A stretch of DNA of 43,916 nt from Sulfurimonas sp. Its GTDB lineage: Bacteria > Campylobacterota > Campylobacteria > Campylobacterales > Sulfurimonadaceae. Below the pieces are notes generated by a model. That model saw nothing but the letters and a program-made list of their open reading frames with translations. It made no database searches and was not told the DNA's origin. Made by a program: the position numbers and the translations under genes. Below are positions 1 through 7,043 of the stretch, piece after piece (the first letter of the stretch is position 1; every line of letters starts with the position of its first letter). The stretch covers positions 1 to 43,916 of the forward strand of contig NZ_JALOAN010000019.1 in the NCBI RefSeq assembly GCF_023228785.1. Reading direction: 5' to 3'.

Positions 1-48
1 ATGAGACGCTAAATGAAATAAAAATGAGAGAGATAAAGCTCGCTAGGG

Positions 49-1131
49 TTATAAAACACCTAGCATCTTCATAAGTTCTTCAGGTCTGTTTGAGTTTTTG
101 ATTGCGTTTTCTTTTGTTATAACTTTCTTGTGTAGCAGTTCTAAGAGCTGTTGGGTTTGCGTGGTCATATGAGTCTCTTTTTGATTTAGTTGCATTTGTG
201 AGTATAACTGATGCACTTTATCTTCTCGTATGAGGTTTTGTACAGCTGGATTTGTTATAAGAATCTCTTGAGTTGCAACCTTTCCTCCGCCTACTCTTGG
301 TATAAGAGTTTGAGAGATTACAGCAACCAAAGAGGATGATAGTTGTGCTCTGATTTGAGCTTGCGCCTCTCCATCAAAAACATCTATGATACGGTTTATC
401 GTTCCTGGCGCTGAGTTAGTATGAAGAGTTCCAAAAACTAAGTGACCAGTCTCTGCAGCAGTTAGTGCTGCACCTATAGTCTCTGCATCTCTCATCTCAC
501 CGATTAGGATAACATCTGGATCTTGTCTTAGAGAGTACTTTAGTGCTGTAGCAAAAGAAGCTGTATCGTTTCCTACATCTCTTTGAGAAAAAAGAGATTT
601 TATGTTTTTATGAACAAACTCAACTGGATCTTCGATGGTTATAATATGTCTTCGCTCAGTAAGGTTGATCTCATGAAGCATTGAAGCTAAAGTAGTTGAT
701 TTACCACTACCAGTAGGACCTGTTACTAAGATAAGTCCTTTTTCTCTTTTTATAAGCTCTTTAAATATTGGAGGGTTTCCATACTCATCAAGTGTTGGAA
801 TATCTATAGGGATCATACGAAAAGCACAAGCTATCCCGCCCATGGTACGATAGTAATTTGCACGAAAACGACCTATTCCTTCAAGTTCAAAAGAGAAATC
901 AAGTTCATTTGTATCTTCAAATACCTTTTTTTGTTTGTCTTCTATAAGTGAGTAAGACATCTCTTCGATATCTTTTGAGTTTAAAACTGCTAAGTTTAGA
1001 GGACGAAGTTCTTTGTCAATCCTAATCTGCGGTTCACTTCCAACAACGAGGTGCAGATCACTAGATCCATAAGCTAAAACACTCTTTAGTAGTTTTTTTA
1101 TATCTACTACTTTTTTTACTTCCCCACTCAT
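49..1131 (-). CDS. pilT: Type IV pilus retraction ATPase PilT
   Basis: A 360-residue PilT/GspE-family hexameric ATPase that powers pilus retraction at the inner-membrane base of type IV pili. The Walker A motif GPTGSGKST is at residues 138-146, an Asp box (ITIEDPVEF) follows, and the Walker B region DPDVILIGEMRD is at about 204-215. The next stretch, AAETGHLVFGTLHTNSAPGTINRIID, contains the His box. The N-terminal PAS-like PilT domain covers about residues 10-100. Length is normal for PilT (about 345-375). It lies 15 nt downstream of gatC on the same strand, so the two are probably cotranscribed. No other pilus gene is in the window, so the rest of the machine is encoded elsewhere. PilU is a possible alternative name, but the C-terminal layout fits PilT. 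Confidence 0.93.
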   Translation of the reverse strand: MSGEVKKVVDIKKLLKSVLAYGSSDLHLVVGSEPQIRIDKELRPLNLAVLNSKDIEEMSYSLIEDKQKKVFEDTNELDFSFELEGIGRFRANYYRTMGGIACAFRMIPIDIPTLDEYGNPPIFKELIKREKGLILVTGPTGSGKSTTLASMLHEINLTERRHIITIEDPVEFVHKNIKSLFSQRDVGNDTASFATALKYSLRQDPDVILIGEMRDAETIGAALTAAETGHLVFGTLHTNSAPGTINRIIDVFDGEAQAQIRAQLSSSLVAVISQTLIPRVGGGKVATQEILITNPAVQNLIREDKVHQLYSQMQLNQKETHMTTQTQQLLELLHKKVITKENAIKNSNRPEELMKMLGVL

Positions 1132-1146
1132 CTAAAACTCCTTTTT

Positions 1147-1437
1147 CTACTCTATTATCTTTGGAACTATAAAGAAGTTATCATCACTTTGTGGTGAATT
1201 TTTGAGTATATCTTCGTTTATGTTTTTATCACAACTTGGAGTATCTTCTCTTGTATATGTTCCTTTATCACTCATAGCAAAACTATCATCAATGCCATCA
1301 GTATTTAACTCACTTAAGTTGTCAACAAAGCTTACAATCTCAGATAACTGAGATACAACTTCTTCTCGTTTGTCTTGTGACACCTTTAAAAAGGATAGTT
1401 TTTCTAGTTTGGTTAATAGTGCATCATTTACTTGCAT
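1147..1437 (-). CDS. gatC: Asp/Glu-tRNA amidotransferase subunit GatC
   Basis: A 96-residue protein matching GatC in size and pattern. It has an N-terminal helical stretch, a central segment with SEIVSFVDNLSELNTDGID, and a Pro/Asp-rich tail ending in FFIVPKIIE, a typical GatC end. In the GatCAB complex GatC stabilises GatA on GatB during conversion of Glu-tRNA(Gln) and Asp-tRNA(Asn) to the amidated forms. gatA and gatB are not in the window, as is common in Campylobacterota, where gat genes are scattered. A good sigma70-type promoter lies just upstream, and pilT follows after 15 nt. Confidence 0.88.
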   Translation of the reverse strand: MQVNDALLTKLEKLSFLKVSQDKREEVVSQLSEIVSFVDNLSELNTDGIDDSFAMSDKGTYTREDTPSCDKNINEDILKNSPQSDDNFFIVPKIIE

Positions 1438-1448
1438 TTGTCGCCTTG

Positions 1449-1476
1449 ATTATATAATTTTACAAGATTGTAACAA
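1449..1476 (-). promoter_or_regulatory. Predicted sigma70 promoter of gatC-pilT
   Basis: Reading the minus strand, TTGTTA (1476-1471) and TATAAT (1454-1449) are separated by 16 bp, and the gatC ATG lies 11 nt beyond the -10 element. The 5' leader would be only a few nucleotides long. The call rests on consensus matching only. Confidence 0.55.
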
Positions 1477-1563
1477 AAGATATCTATGTGTTTGATGAAA
1501 CTTTAACAAACTATGCGATATTATTTTGGACTTATAAAATAATGTAGCAATAAAGGAATATCT

Positions 1564-2160
1564 TTGAGTCTAAAAAATGATATTGACATGGTAAAAGAAA
1601 AGTTAAATTCTGAAGAAAAGTTTTTTGAAAAAGCTGTAATGACTGAGAAGTTTGTTAAAAAATATAAAAAATTTCTTATTGGAGCTCTCGTAGCTATTGT
1701 TGTGGTAGTTGCTGCAAATATAGTTTATGATATCAATAAAGAGTCTGAAATTAAAGAGGTAAATAAAGCCTTAGCTATTTTAAGTGAAGATGCCGAGAAT
1801 TCTGAAGCACTCTCTACTATAAAAAGTATCTCTACAGATCTATACGATGCTTGGATATACTCAAAGGCAGTTGTAAAAAAAGATATGTTAAGCATGAAAA
1901 AACTAACAAACTCATCATCTACGATGATAGCAGATCTAGCTAGTTATGAGCTTGCACAAGATGCTAAAGATGCTAAACTTCTTGACGCATACGCTTTGAG
2001 AAAAGATGCAGTTTATAAAGATTTAGCTTTAGTTCAAAGTGCTATTGTTTATATGAGTAATTCGGAGATAGAAAAAGCTCACGAGAGATTAGCTCAGATC
2101 TCATCTGAATCATCTTTAAGAAATGTTGCTAACGCACTTATGCACTATGGAGTGAAATAA
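1564..2160 (+). CDS. YfgM-like single-span membrane TPR protein
   Basis: A 198-residue protein starting with TTG, preceded by a clear AAAGGA Shine-Dalgarno at about 1552. A cytoplasmic N-terminal helix (residues 1-35) precedes one membrane span (about 36-55, rich in Val/Ala/Ile), then an alpha-helical periplasmic part. This topology matches YfgM, the TPR-containing ancillary factor of the Sec translocon. As in gammaproteobacteria, the next gene encodes a BamB-like outer-membrane lipoprotein. That gene order is the main support, since sequence similarity judged by eye is weak. An alternative is a lineage-specific membrane protein with helical repeats. The downstream gene starts 4 nt after this stop, so the two are likely translated as one operon. 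Confidence 0.5.
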   Translation: MSLKNDIDMVKEKLNSEEKFFEKAVMTEKFVKKYKKFLIGALVAIVVVVAANIVYDINKESEIKEVNKALAILSEDAENSEALSTIKSISTDLYDAWIYSKAVVKKDMLSMKKLTNSSSTMIADLASYELAQDAKDAKLLDAYALRKDAVYKDLALVQSAIVYMSNSEIEKAHERLAQISSESSLRNVANALMHYGVK

Positions 2161-2164
2161 AGTT

Positions 2165-3160
2165 TTGAAAAAATTACTACTACTACTTAGTATCTCCATA
2201 TCTTTTGTTTTTCTAGGGTGTAGCTCTAAAAAAGTTTTTGAGCCAAAAGATGTAAAAGATGACTGGGCTTATTATGGAAAAGCAAATAGCAAGATCGCCA
2301 GTGTAGCATCCAATGCCGCTATGCTTGAGACTAGAGAAGTGCTTTTGCAAGATAGACTCTTGGATGTTAAGATAGATGAGTCATATAGACTCTTAGGAAG
2401 TAGTGATGGTTGGGTTTTAAGCTCAACTATAGATGGGCAATTAAAGATTGATTTTATAGCAGATGAAACATTGACAAAGAAGTTTAATCTCAAAAAAACT
2501 ATAGCAGCTGCGAGTATAAAAGATGATATCTTGGCTGTTTTATTTGCTAACAACGATATGGCTCTATACTCCATCTCACAAAACTCTCTTTTAGTTCAAG
2601 TTCAAGGTACACCATCAATAGCGGTAGATGATAGAATTGTAAATCCATACTTTATGAATGATCTAGTTCTTTTTTTAACGCTTGATGGCAAGATAGTTAT
2701 CGTAAACTCTGAGTCAAAAAAGAAACTAAGAACAACTATAGTATCTACTGATGATAATTTTAACAATGTTATCTACTTTAATGTAGTCGATAACAAACTA
2801 ATAGCAGCAACTTCAACAAAAATCCTCTCAATGGCTGCTAAAGAGGTCAGGGTAAGTTATGAGATGCGTGATATCGTTCATCTTGAAAAAGAGATCTTTA
2901 TCACTACAAAAGAGGGTGAAGTTATATCTTTGACGCCAGACTTGCAACTTATTGCAAAGATTAAATTTCCATTTGCTCACTTTTTAGGACTTATTATCCA
3001 TAATGACAAGTTGTATATACTTGAAAAACAAGGCTATCTCATAGAAGTCTCAAGAGATCTACAAACTCATACTATCTATGAAGTTGATATAGAAGATGGT
3101 TTTGTTTTTGAAGCAGACAAACTCTTCTATGTAAAAGATGAATACATCTCACTTGAGTAA
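2165..3160 (+). CDS. BamB-like beta-propeller outer-membrane lipoprotein
   Basis: A 331-residue protein, TTG start, 4 nt after the YfgM-like stop. The N-terminus is a lipoprotein signal (Lys-Lys, Leu-rich core, lipobox FLGC at residues 16-19), followed by Ser-Ser-Lys. The mature part is nearly all beta strand. It contains repeated blocks of the kind 'LLGSSDGWVLSSTIDGQLKIDF' and 'KEGEVISLTPDLQLIAKI', which resemble PQQ-like beta-propeller blades. In E. coli BamB this fold scaffolds the BAM complex that inserts outer-membrane beta barrels. Size (about 330 against about 390) and position after a YfgM-like gene support the call. The blades are degenerate, so a different propeller lipoprotein cannot be excluded. 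The 3' end overlaps the next gene by 23 nt. Confidence 0.5.
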   Translation: MKKLLLLLSISISFVFLGCSSKKVFEPKDVKDDWAYYGKANSKIASVASNAAMLETREVLLQDRLLDVKIDESYRLLGSSDGWVLSSTIDGQLKIDFIADETLTKKFNLKKTIAAASIKDDILAVLFANNDMALYSISQNSLLVQVQGTPSIAVDDRIVNPYFMNDLVLFLTLDGKIVIVNSESKKKLRTTIVSTDDNFNNVIYFNVVDNKLIAATSTKILSMAAKEVRVSYEMRDIVHLEKEIFITTKEGEVISLTPDLQLIAKIKFPFAHFLGLIIHNDKLYILEKQGYLIEVSRDLQTHTIYEVDIEDGFVFEADKLFYVKDEYISLE

Positions 3161-3968
3161 TGAGTTAGAAGCTTTTTTGGAGTACATTAGTGTTACAAAA
3201 GCACTAAGCCAAAAGAGCGTTGAAGCTTATATGAGTGACCTTATCTCCATAGAAGAAGAACTTAAAAAACCTCTTATAAACCTCGATACAAAAAACATCC
3301 TCTTTTTTTTAACAAAATACACAAACAAAAGAACACTTAACCGAAAACTCTCCTCCATAAATGCTTTTTTTGATTTTTGTTATAAAAGTCATTTTAGTGA
3401 GCAAAAAACAAAACAGAAGTTTGCAAAGATCCCAAAACTACTACCAAAGTTTCTCTCATATGAAGAGATCCAAAGCTCACTAAAACTAATAGATAAGAGT
3501 TCATGGTTAGGTTTAAGAGACTATGCTCTTTTAATGTTTTTGTACGCTTCTGGTGCTAGGATTAGTGAGTGTTTAGCATTAGAACTTCAAGATTTAGAAG
3601 ATGGTTGGCTTCGTATTAGTCACGCTAAGGGAGAAAAAGAACGCATAGTTCCAATTGCAAAAATAGCTATAAAGGCTATAAATGAGTACATAAAAGAGAG
3701 ACCAAAAGATACTCAAAAAGTATGGATAAACTACAAGCTAGATCCACTTAGTAGAATCTCAGCATATAAGATAACGCAAAAGTACCTAGGAGTCTCGCCT
3801 CATGTTTTAAGACACTCATATGCAACCGCACTTATTAGTGGTGGTGCAGATCTAAGAGTTGTTCAAGAACTTCTAGGTCACTCATCACTTTTGACTACTC
3901 AGATCTATACACACATACAAAAGCAAGATCTCAAAAATACAGTGGAAGTTTGTCATCCTTTAGCCTAA
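3138..3968 (+). CDS. XerC/XerD-type tyrosine recombinase
   Basis: A 276-residue tyrosine recombinase. The N-terminal SAM-like core-binding domain (about residues 5-90) is followed by the catalytic domain (about 105-270). All catalytic residues are visible: Arg141 in SGARISE, Lys164 in the beta-hairpin HAKGEKER, His222 and Arg225 in HVLRH, His248 in LLGHSS, and the nucleophile Tyr257 in IYTHI. Members of this family resolve chromosome dimers at dif or act as element integrases. It is much shorter than Helicobacter/Campylobacter XerH (about 355 residues) and closer to classical XerC/D size. The start overlaps the upstream lipoprotein gene by 23 nt, which suggests a housekeeping operon rather than a mobile element. 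I found no phage genes or convincing dif site nearby. Confidence 0.85.
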   Translation: MNTSHLSNELEAFLEYISVTKALSQKSVEAYMSDLISIEEELKKPLINLDTKNILFFLTKYTNKRTLNRKLSSINAFFDFCYKSHFSEQKTKQKFAKIPKLLPKFLSYEEIQSSLKLIDKSSWLGLRDYALLMFLYASGARISECLALELQDLEDGWLRISHAKGEKERIVPIAKIAIKAINEYIKERPKDTQKVWINYKLDPLSRISAYKITQKYLGVSPHVLRHSYATALISGGADLRVVQELLGHSSLLTTQIYTHIQKQDLKNTVEVCHPLA

Positions 3969-4080
3969 TGTAGTGTTTAATATCTATCTCATAGCATAAT
4001 AGATATAATTTTAATTCTTATTTTTTAAGCAAAAAAGAGATGCTTTATATAGTTTTTATTTAGATATTTATGATTTTTAT

Positions 4081-4096
4081 ATTTGAATTTTCAAAT
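4081..4096. repeat. 7-2-7 palindrome upstream of NosL-like gene
   Basis: The sequence ATTTGAATTTTCAAAT is a perfect inverted repeat with 7-nt arms and a 2-nt centre. It lies 48 nt before the preferred start of the NosL-like gene, within an AT-rich 175-nt gap. It could be an operator or simply a consequence of AT richness. It does not fit the FNR consensus, whose half-sites are spaced two bases wider. Confidence 0.3.
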
Positions 4097-4143
4097 AGTT
4101 TTAGTTATTTAGTTTGGTTTATGTTATTTTGGAGTTTTTGTAT

Positions 4144-4650
4144 ATGATAAAAAAATTAATCCCTTTTATTGTTGTTATTGTTCTTGTTGTACTCATTGTT
4201 AGCGTATTTTTGCTCCTTGCATCTAAAAATCAAATGATAGTTATAAAAGAAAACAACCTACAAAAGCTTCCATATGAACTTGTTGTTAACAAGTATCAAG
4301 ATAGTGATTGTGGGATGGTTATTGATGACTTAAGAGATGTTTCACAAGTTATCTCCCCTAGTGGTAAAACTTGGTTTTTTCACGACCATGGCGGTTTTGT
4401 AAAATGGCTTGACGATAAACCATTTAGAGATGAAGCAGTTATTTGGGTTATGAGTAGGGACAGTAAAAGGTATATAGATGCGAGTCTTGCCTTTTACTCA
4501 CTTACTGATGAGACTCCTATGGGTTATGGATTTGGAGCTTATGAAAAAAAAGCAAATGGTCGCGTAGATTTTGATACAATGCGACTAAGAATGCTAAGAG
4601 GCGAGACTCTTAACAATCCTCACATTAGAAAAAAACTCTTAGGAAAATAA
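4144..4650 (+). CDS. Membrane-anchored NosL-like copper chaperone
   Basis: I place the start at the ATG at 4144, which has a GGAG 10 nt upstream. The frame is open to a TTG at 4114, but that has no ribosome site. The 168-residue product has an N-terminal membrane span (about residues 5-26) and a periplasmic domain. That domain contains a CGM motif (Cys56-Gly-Met58) followed by VIDDLRD, FFHDHGGFVKWLDD and PMGYGFGAYE, the pattern of the NosL family. NosL proteins bind Cu(I) and help load copper into nitrous oxide reductase or related centres. Classic NosL is a lipoprotein; this one has a transmembrane anchor and no lipobox. It is 9 nt upstream of a TauE/SafE-family transporter, which supports a joint role in copper or thiol delivery. 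The substrate enzyme is not in the window. Confidence 0.6.
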   Translation: MIKKLIPFIVVIVLVVLIVSVFLLLASKNQMIVIKENNLQKLPYELVVNKYQDSDCGMVIDDLRDVSQVISPSGKTWFFHDHGGFVKWLDDKPFRDEAVIWVMSRDSKRYIDASLAFYSLTDETPMGYGFGAYEKKANGRVDFDTMRLRMLRGETLNNPHIRKKLLGK

Positions 4651-4659
4651 CTAGAAATT

Positions 4660-5370
4660 ATGGAAACAGTAAATATTTTAACCATTATTAGTATAGCGTT
4701 TCTTGGCTCATTTGGGCATTGTATTGGTATGTGTGGAGGGATAGTCTTAGCATATTCTACTATAAAGATAGAGCCAGAGAGCTCTAAGATCTCACAAAGT
4801 TTTGCACATCTTCTCTACTCTTTTGGTAGAGTTTTTACTTACTCTATCTTAGGGGCTATGTTTGGGGCACTTGGTGGGGTTATTACTTTTTCAAACAATG
4901 CAAATGGAGCTTTGCTAGTATTTGCTGGAATTGCCATGATACTAGCAGGTTTATCTTTGATGGGTAAGATTAAGTTTTTAACTCTTATAGAACACTCTTT
5001 TTCTTCATCATCTCTTTATAAAAATGCTTTTAAAAAAGTTCTAAACTCAAAATCAAATCTTAGTTTTTTTATCCTTGGAATGTTAAATGGGCTTCTTCCT
5101 TGTGGCTTTGTCTACTTCTTTGCCATCACAGCTGCAAGTACAGCAAGTCCACTCTATGGAGCTTTGGTTATGGCTATCTTTGGACTTAGCACCATTCCTG
5201 CAATGTTTGGTCTTGGGTTTTTAGCAACTCTGACAAGTGCCACTAGTTTTAGAAATATGATGATGAGTCTTGCTTCCATTGCGGTTATTTTATATGGCGC
5301 ATACACTATTTATAATGGATATGACTATATTGCAAATCCAGAGAAATCTCTTACAGAGTGTCACACTTAA
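4660..5370 (+). CDS. TauE/SafE-family (DsbD_2-like) transporter with GHCIGMCGG motif
   Basis: A 236-residue polytopic protein with about six membrane spans. The first span holds the motif GHCIGMCGG (residues 19-27, Cys21 and Cys25), and a later span holds the conserved NGLLPCGFVYF. This is the DsbD_2/UreH-like branch often annotated as 'sulfite exporter TauE/SafE family' or 'cytochrome c biogenesis protein'. Members are commonly found near copper-transport and cytochrome-oxidase assembly genes. Here the partner is the NosL-like gene 9 nt upstream. A role in copper or reductant supply for periplasmic metalloenzymes is my inference; sulfite export is the alternative that the family name suggests. 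A weak hairpin follows the stop. Confidence 0.7.
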   Translation: METVNILTIISIAFLGSFGHCIGMCGGIVLAYSTIKIEPESSKISQSFAHLLYSFGRVFTYSILGAMFGALGGVITFSNNANGALLVFAGIAMILAGLSLMGKIKFLTLIEHSFSSSSLYKNAFKKVLNSKSNLSFFILGMLNGLLPCGFVYFFAITAASTASPLYGALVMAIFGLSTIPAMFGLGFLATLTSATSFRNMMMSLASIAVILYGAYTIYNGYDYIANPEKSLTECHT

Positions 5371-5373
5371 GTC

Positions 5374-5390
5374 AGATAAAAAATTTATCT
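5374..5390 (+). terminator. AT-rich hairpin after TauE/SafE gene
   Basis: AGATAAA and TTTATCT form a 7-bp stem around AAA, three nucleotides after the transporter stop codon, with a partial outer extension (TCAG/CTGA). A T-rich stretch comes only 14 nt later. It may be a weak terminator. Confidence 0.35.
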
Positions 5391-5448
5391 CTGAATATTA
5401 AGTTTTTGCATATTTAAATGAGAGTAGGATTTATTTAAGGAATATGTT

Positions 5449-6984
5449 ATGAATAAGAAATTTAATAGAGATTTTTTAAAAATATTACTTGTTATAGTCA
5501 CCCCTATATTGACGCTTGTGATGCTCTTTAGTTTTTATCTTTTTGATAAGCTTATTTATGAGAAAAAGAACTTTCTTCTAGAGAAAACATACTCTATGGC
5601 TAGTATGATTTCCAATGTGGCAACTTTTGATAAAGAATATTATATAAAGCAAGATTTTAATAACAAAGCATCAAATGCAACAATCTTTCAAGTACAAAAA
5701 ACTTTTAACTCAATTATTCAAGTAGATCTTGAGCTAGAGTATCTTCTTGGAGTTAAAGATGGCAAATATATAAAATTTTTAGCCTACTCAAAAGAGAAAC
5801 CACCAAATATTGAGATAAATAATTTAAATATTGCAACTCCTATGAGAAATGCTTTAGAGCAAAAGAGTGGTGTTGGTGTTGAATACGACTATAAAGGTCA
5901 AAAAACACTCGCATCATATACGCCTATAAAAGGAACAAACTGGGGGCTTGTGGTAGAACAACCATATAGTCTTCACATGAAACCTCTTTATCAAACAGCC
6001 ATTATGAGTACTCTGGCAATAATCTCTTTTATAATCTTTTTGTACTTTATTTTAAAGAGATACGAATTTAAAAAAATAAGACTTATAGAGCAGAGTGAAC
6101 ATAGATTTCAGCAACTTGTAGAGAGTAGTGATGACCTTGTTTGGGAGATAGATGAACAGGCTATTTATACATATGTTAGCCCACAATCTGAGAAAATAAT
6201 TGGGTTTGAACCAAGCGAAATTATAGGTAAAAAACCTTTTGACTTTATGAATAAAGATGAAGCAAAAAGAGTTTCTAAAGAATTTTTTGAACTCTCAAGC
6301 AAAAGAGAAAAAATAGTAAACCTTGAGCACACTCTTTTACACAAAAATGGCAAAGATGTGCATATATTGACAAGAGGATCTCCATTTTGTGATGAAAAAG
6401 GAAATCTACTTGGTTATAGAGGGATAGATAGAGATATTACTCTTATGAAAATAAAGCTCCAAGAGATAGAACATCTTGCTTTTTATGACACACTAACAGG
6501 TCTTGCAAACCGACAAAATGTTTATGAAAAAATCTCACAAGAGATAAACTATGCAAAAAGAAATAACACCGAGTCAGCACTTCTTTTTGTTGACTTAGAT
6601 GACTTTAAGATTATTAACGACACACAAGGACACGATCATGGAGATGAAGTTTTAAAGAGTGTGGCAAATAGACTCTTAAACTCTATCAGAAGTTTTGATG
6701 TAGCAGGACGAATTGGCGGAGATGAGTTTGTTGTTTTAGTAAGAGGACAAGATAAAAGAGAAGATAATTTTGTTCACTTTGATGCTCTTATTGAGAGAAT
6801 TTTACAAGAGATAAATAAACCAATTATTGTAAAAGAGTACAAACATCAAGTGCGAGCTAGTATTGGTGTGGCAATAATTCCTAGAGATGGGAATAATCTT
6901 GAAGAGATCTTAAAATGTGCCGACAGAGCTATGTATGAAGCGAAGAAACTAGGTAAAAACCGCGTAGTGTTTCATAAAAACTGA
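5449..6984 (+). CDS. Membrane-bound PAS-GGDEF diguanylate cyclase
   Basis: A 511-residue protein predicted to make cyclic di-GMP. Order of parts: membrane span 1 (about 11-33), a periplasmic sensor region of about 140 residues with a Cache-like pattern (ending TPIKGTNWGLVVEQP), span 2 (about 183-203), a PAS domain with PAC tail (about 215-335), and a GGDEF domain (about 340-508). The active-site motif is intact (GGDEF at 423-427). An inhibitory-site RxxD (RSFD, 414-417) lies five residues before it, so product feedback is likely. No EAL domain is present. The start has an AAGGA ribosome site at 5437-5442. The gene is followed closely by polA, whose -10 element overlaps this gene's stop codon, so the two need not share a transcript. 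Confidence 0.9.
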   Translation: MNKKFNRDFLKILLVIVTPILTLVMLFSFYLFDKLIYEKKNFLLEKTYSMASMISNVATFDKEYYIKQDFNNKASNATIFQVQKTFNSIIQVDLELEYLLGVKDGKYIKFLAYSKEKPPNIEINNLNIATPMRNALEQKSGVGVEYDYKGQKTLASYTPIKGTNWGLVVEQPYSLHMKPLYQTAIMSTLAIISFIIFLYFILKRYEFKKIRLIEQSEHRFQQLVESSDDLVWEIDEQAIYTYVSPQSEKIIGFEPSEIIGKKPFDFMNKDEAKRVSKEFFELSSKREKIVNLEHTLLHKNGKDVHILTRGSPFCDEKGNLLGYRGIDRDITLMKIKLQEIEHLAFYDTLTGLANRQNVYEKISQEINYAKRNNTESALLFVDLDDFKIINDTQGHDHGDEVLKSVANRLLNSIRSFDVAGRIGGDEFVVLVRGQDKREDNFVHFDALIERILQEINKPIIVKEYKHQVRASIGVAIIPRDGNNLEEILKCADRAMYEAKKLGKNRVVFHKN

Positions 6985-6990
6985 TATAAT
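6982..6990 (+). promoter_or_regulatory. Extended -10 promoter element for polA
   Basis: TGATATAAT, a perfect extended -10 (TGn followed by TATAAT), begins on the stop codon of the upstream gene and lies 54 nt before the polA ATG. The same 9-mer is found in front of the genes starting at 11580 and 20458, so it seems to be the favoured promoter form in this region. Confidence 0.5.
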
Positions 6991-7043
6991 AAATCTAAAA
7001 AAAGGCTCCTTAATATGAATATGCAAAACAAGAGAAAAACTAA

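Noticed and set aside
1..48. Possible gene at the left edge
   Set aside because: The 48 nt after the pilT stop contain no clear signal; too short to judge.
3138..3968. Integrase of a genomic island
   Set aside because: It overlaps a housekeeping-type lipoprotein gene, and there is no tRNA, attachment repeat, phage or plasmid gene nearby.
4081..4096. FNR/CRP-type operator
   Set aside because: The palindrome has TTGA and TCAA separated by 4 nt; the FNR consensus needs 6. It is left as an unassigned palindrome.
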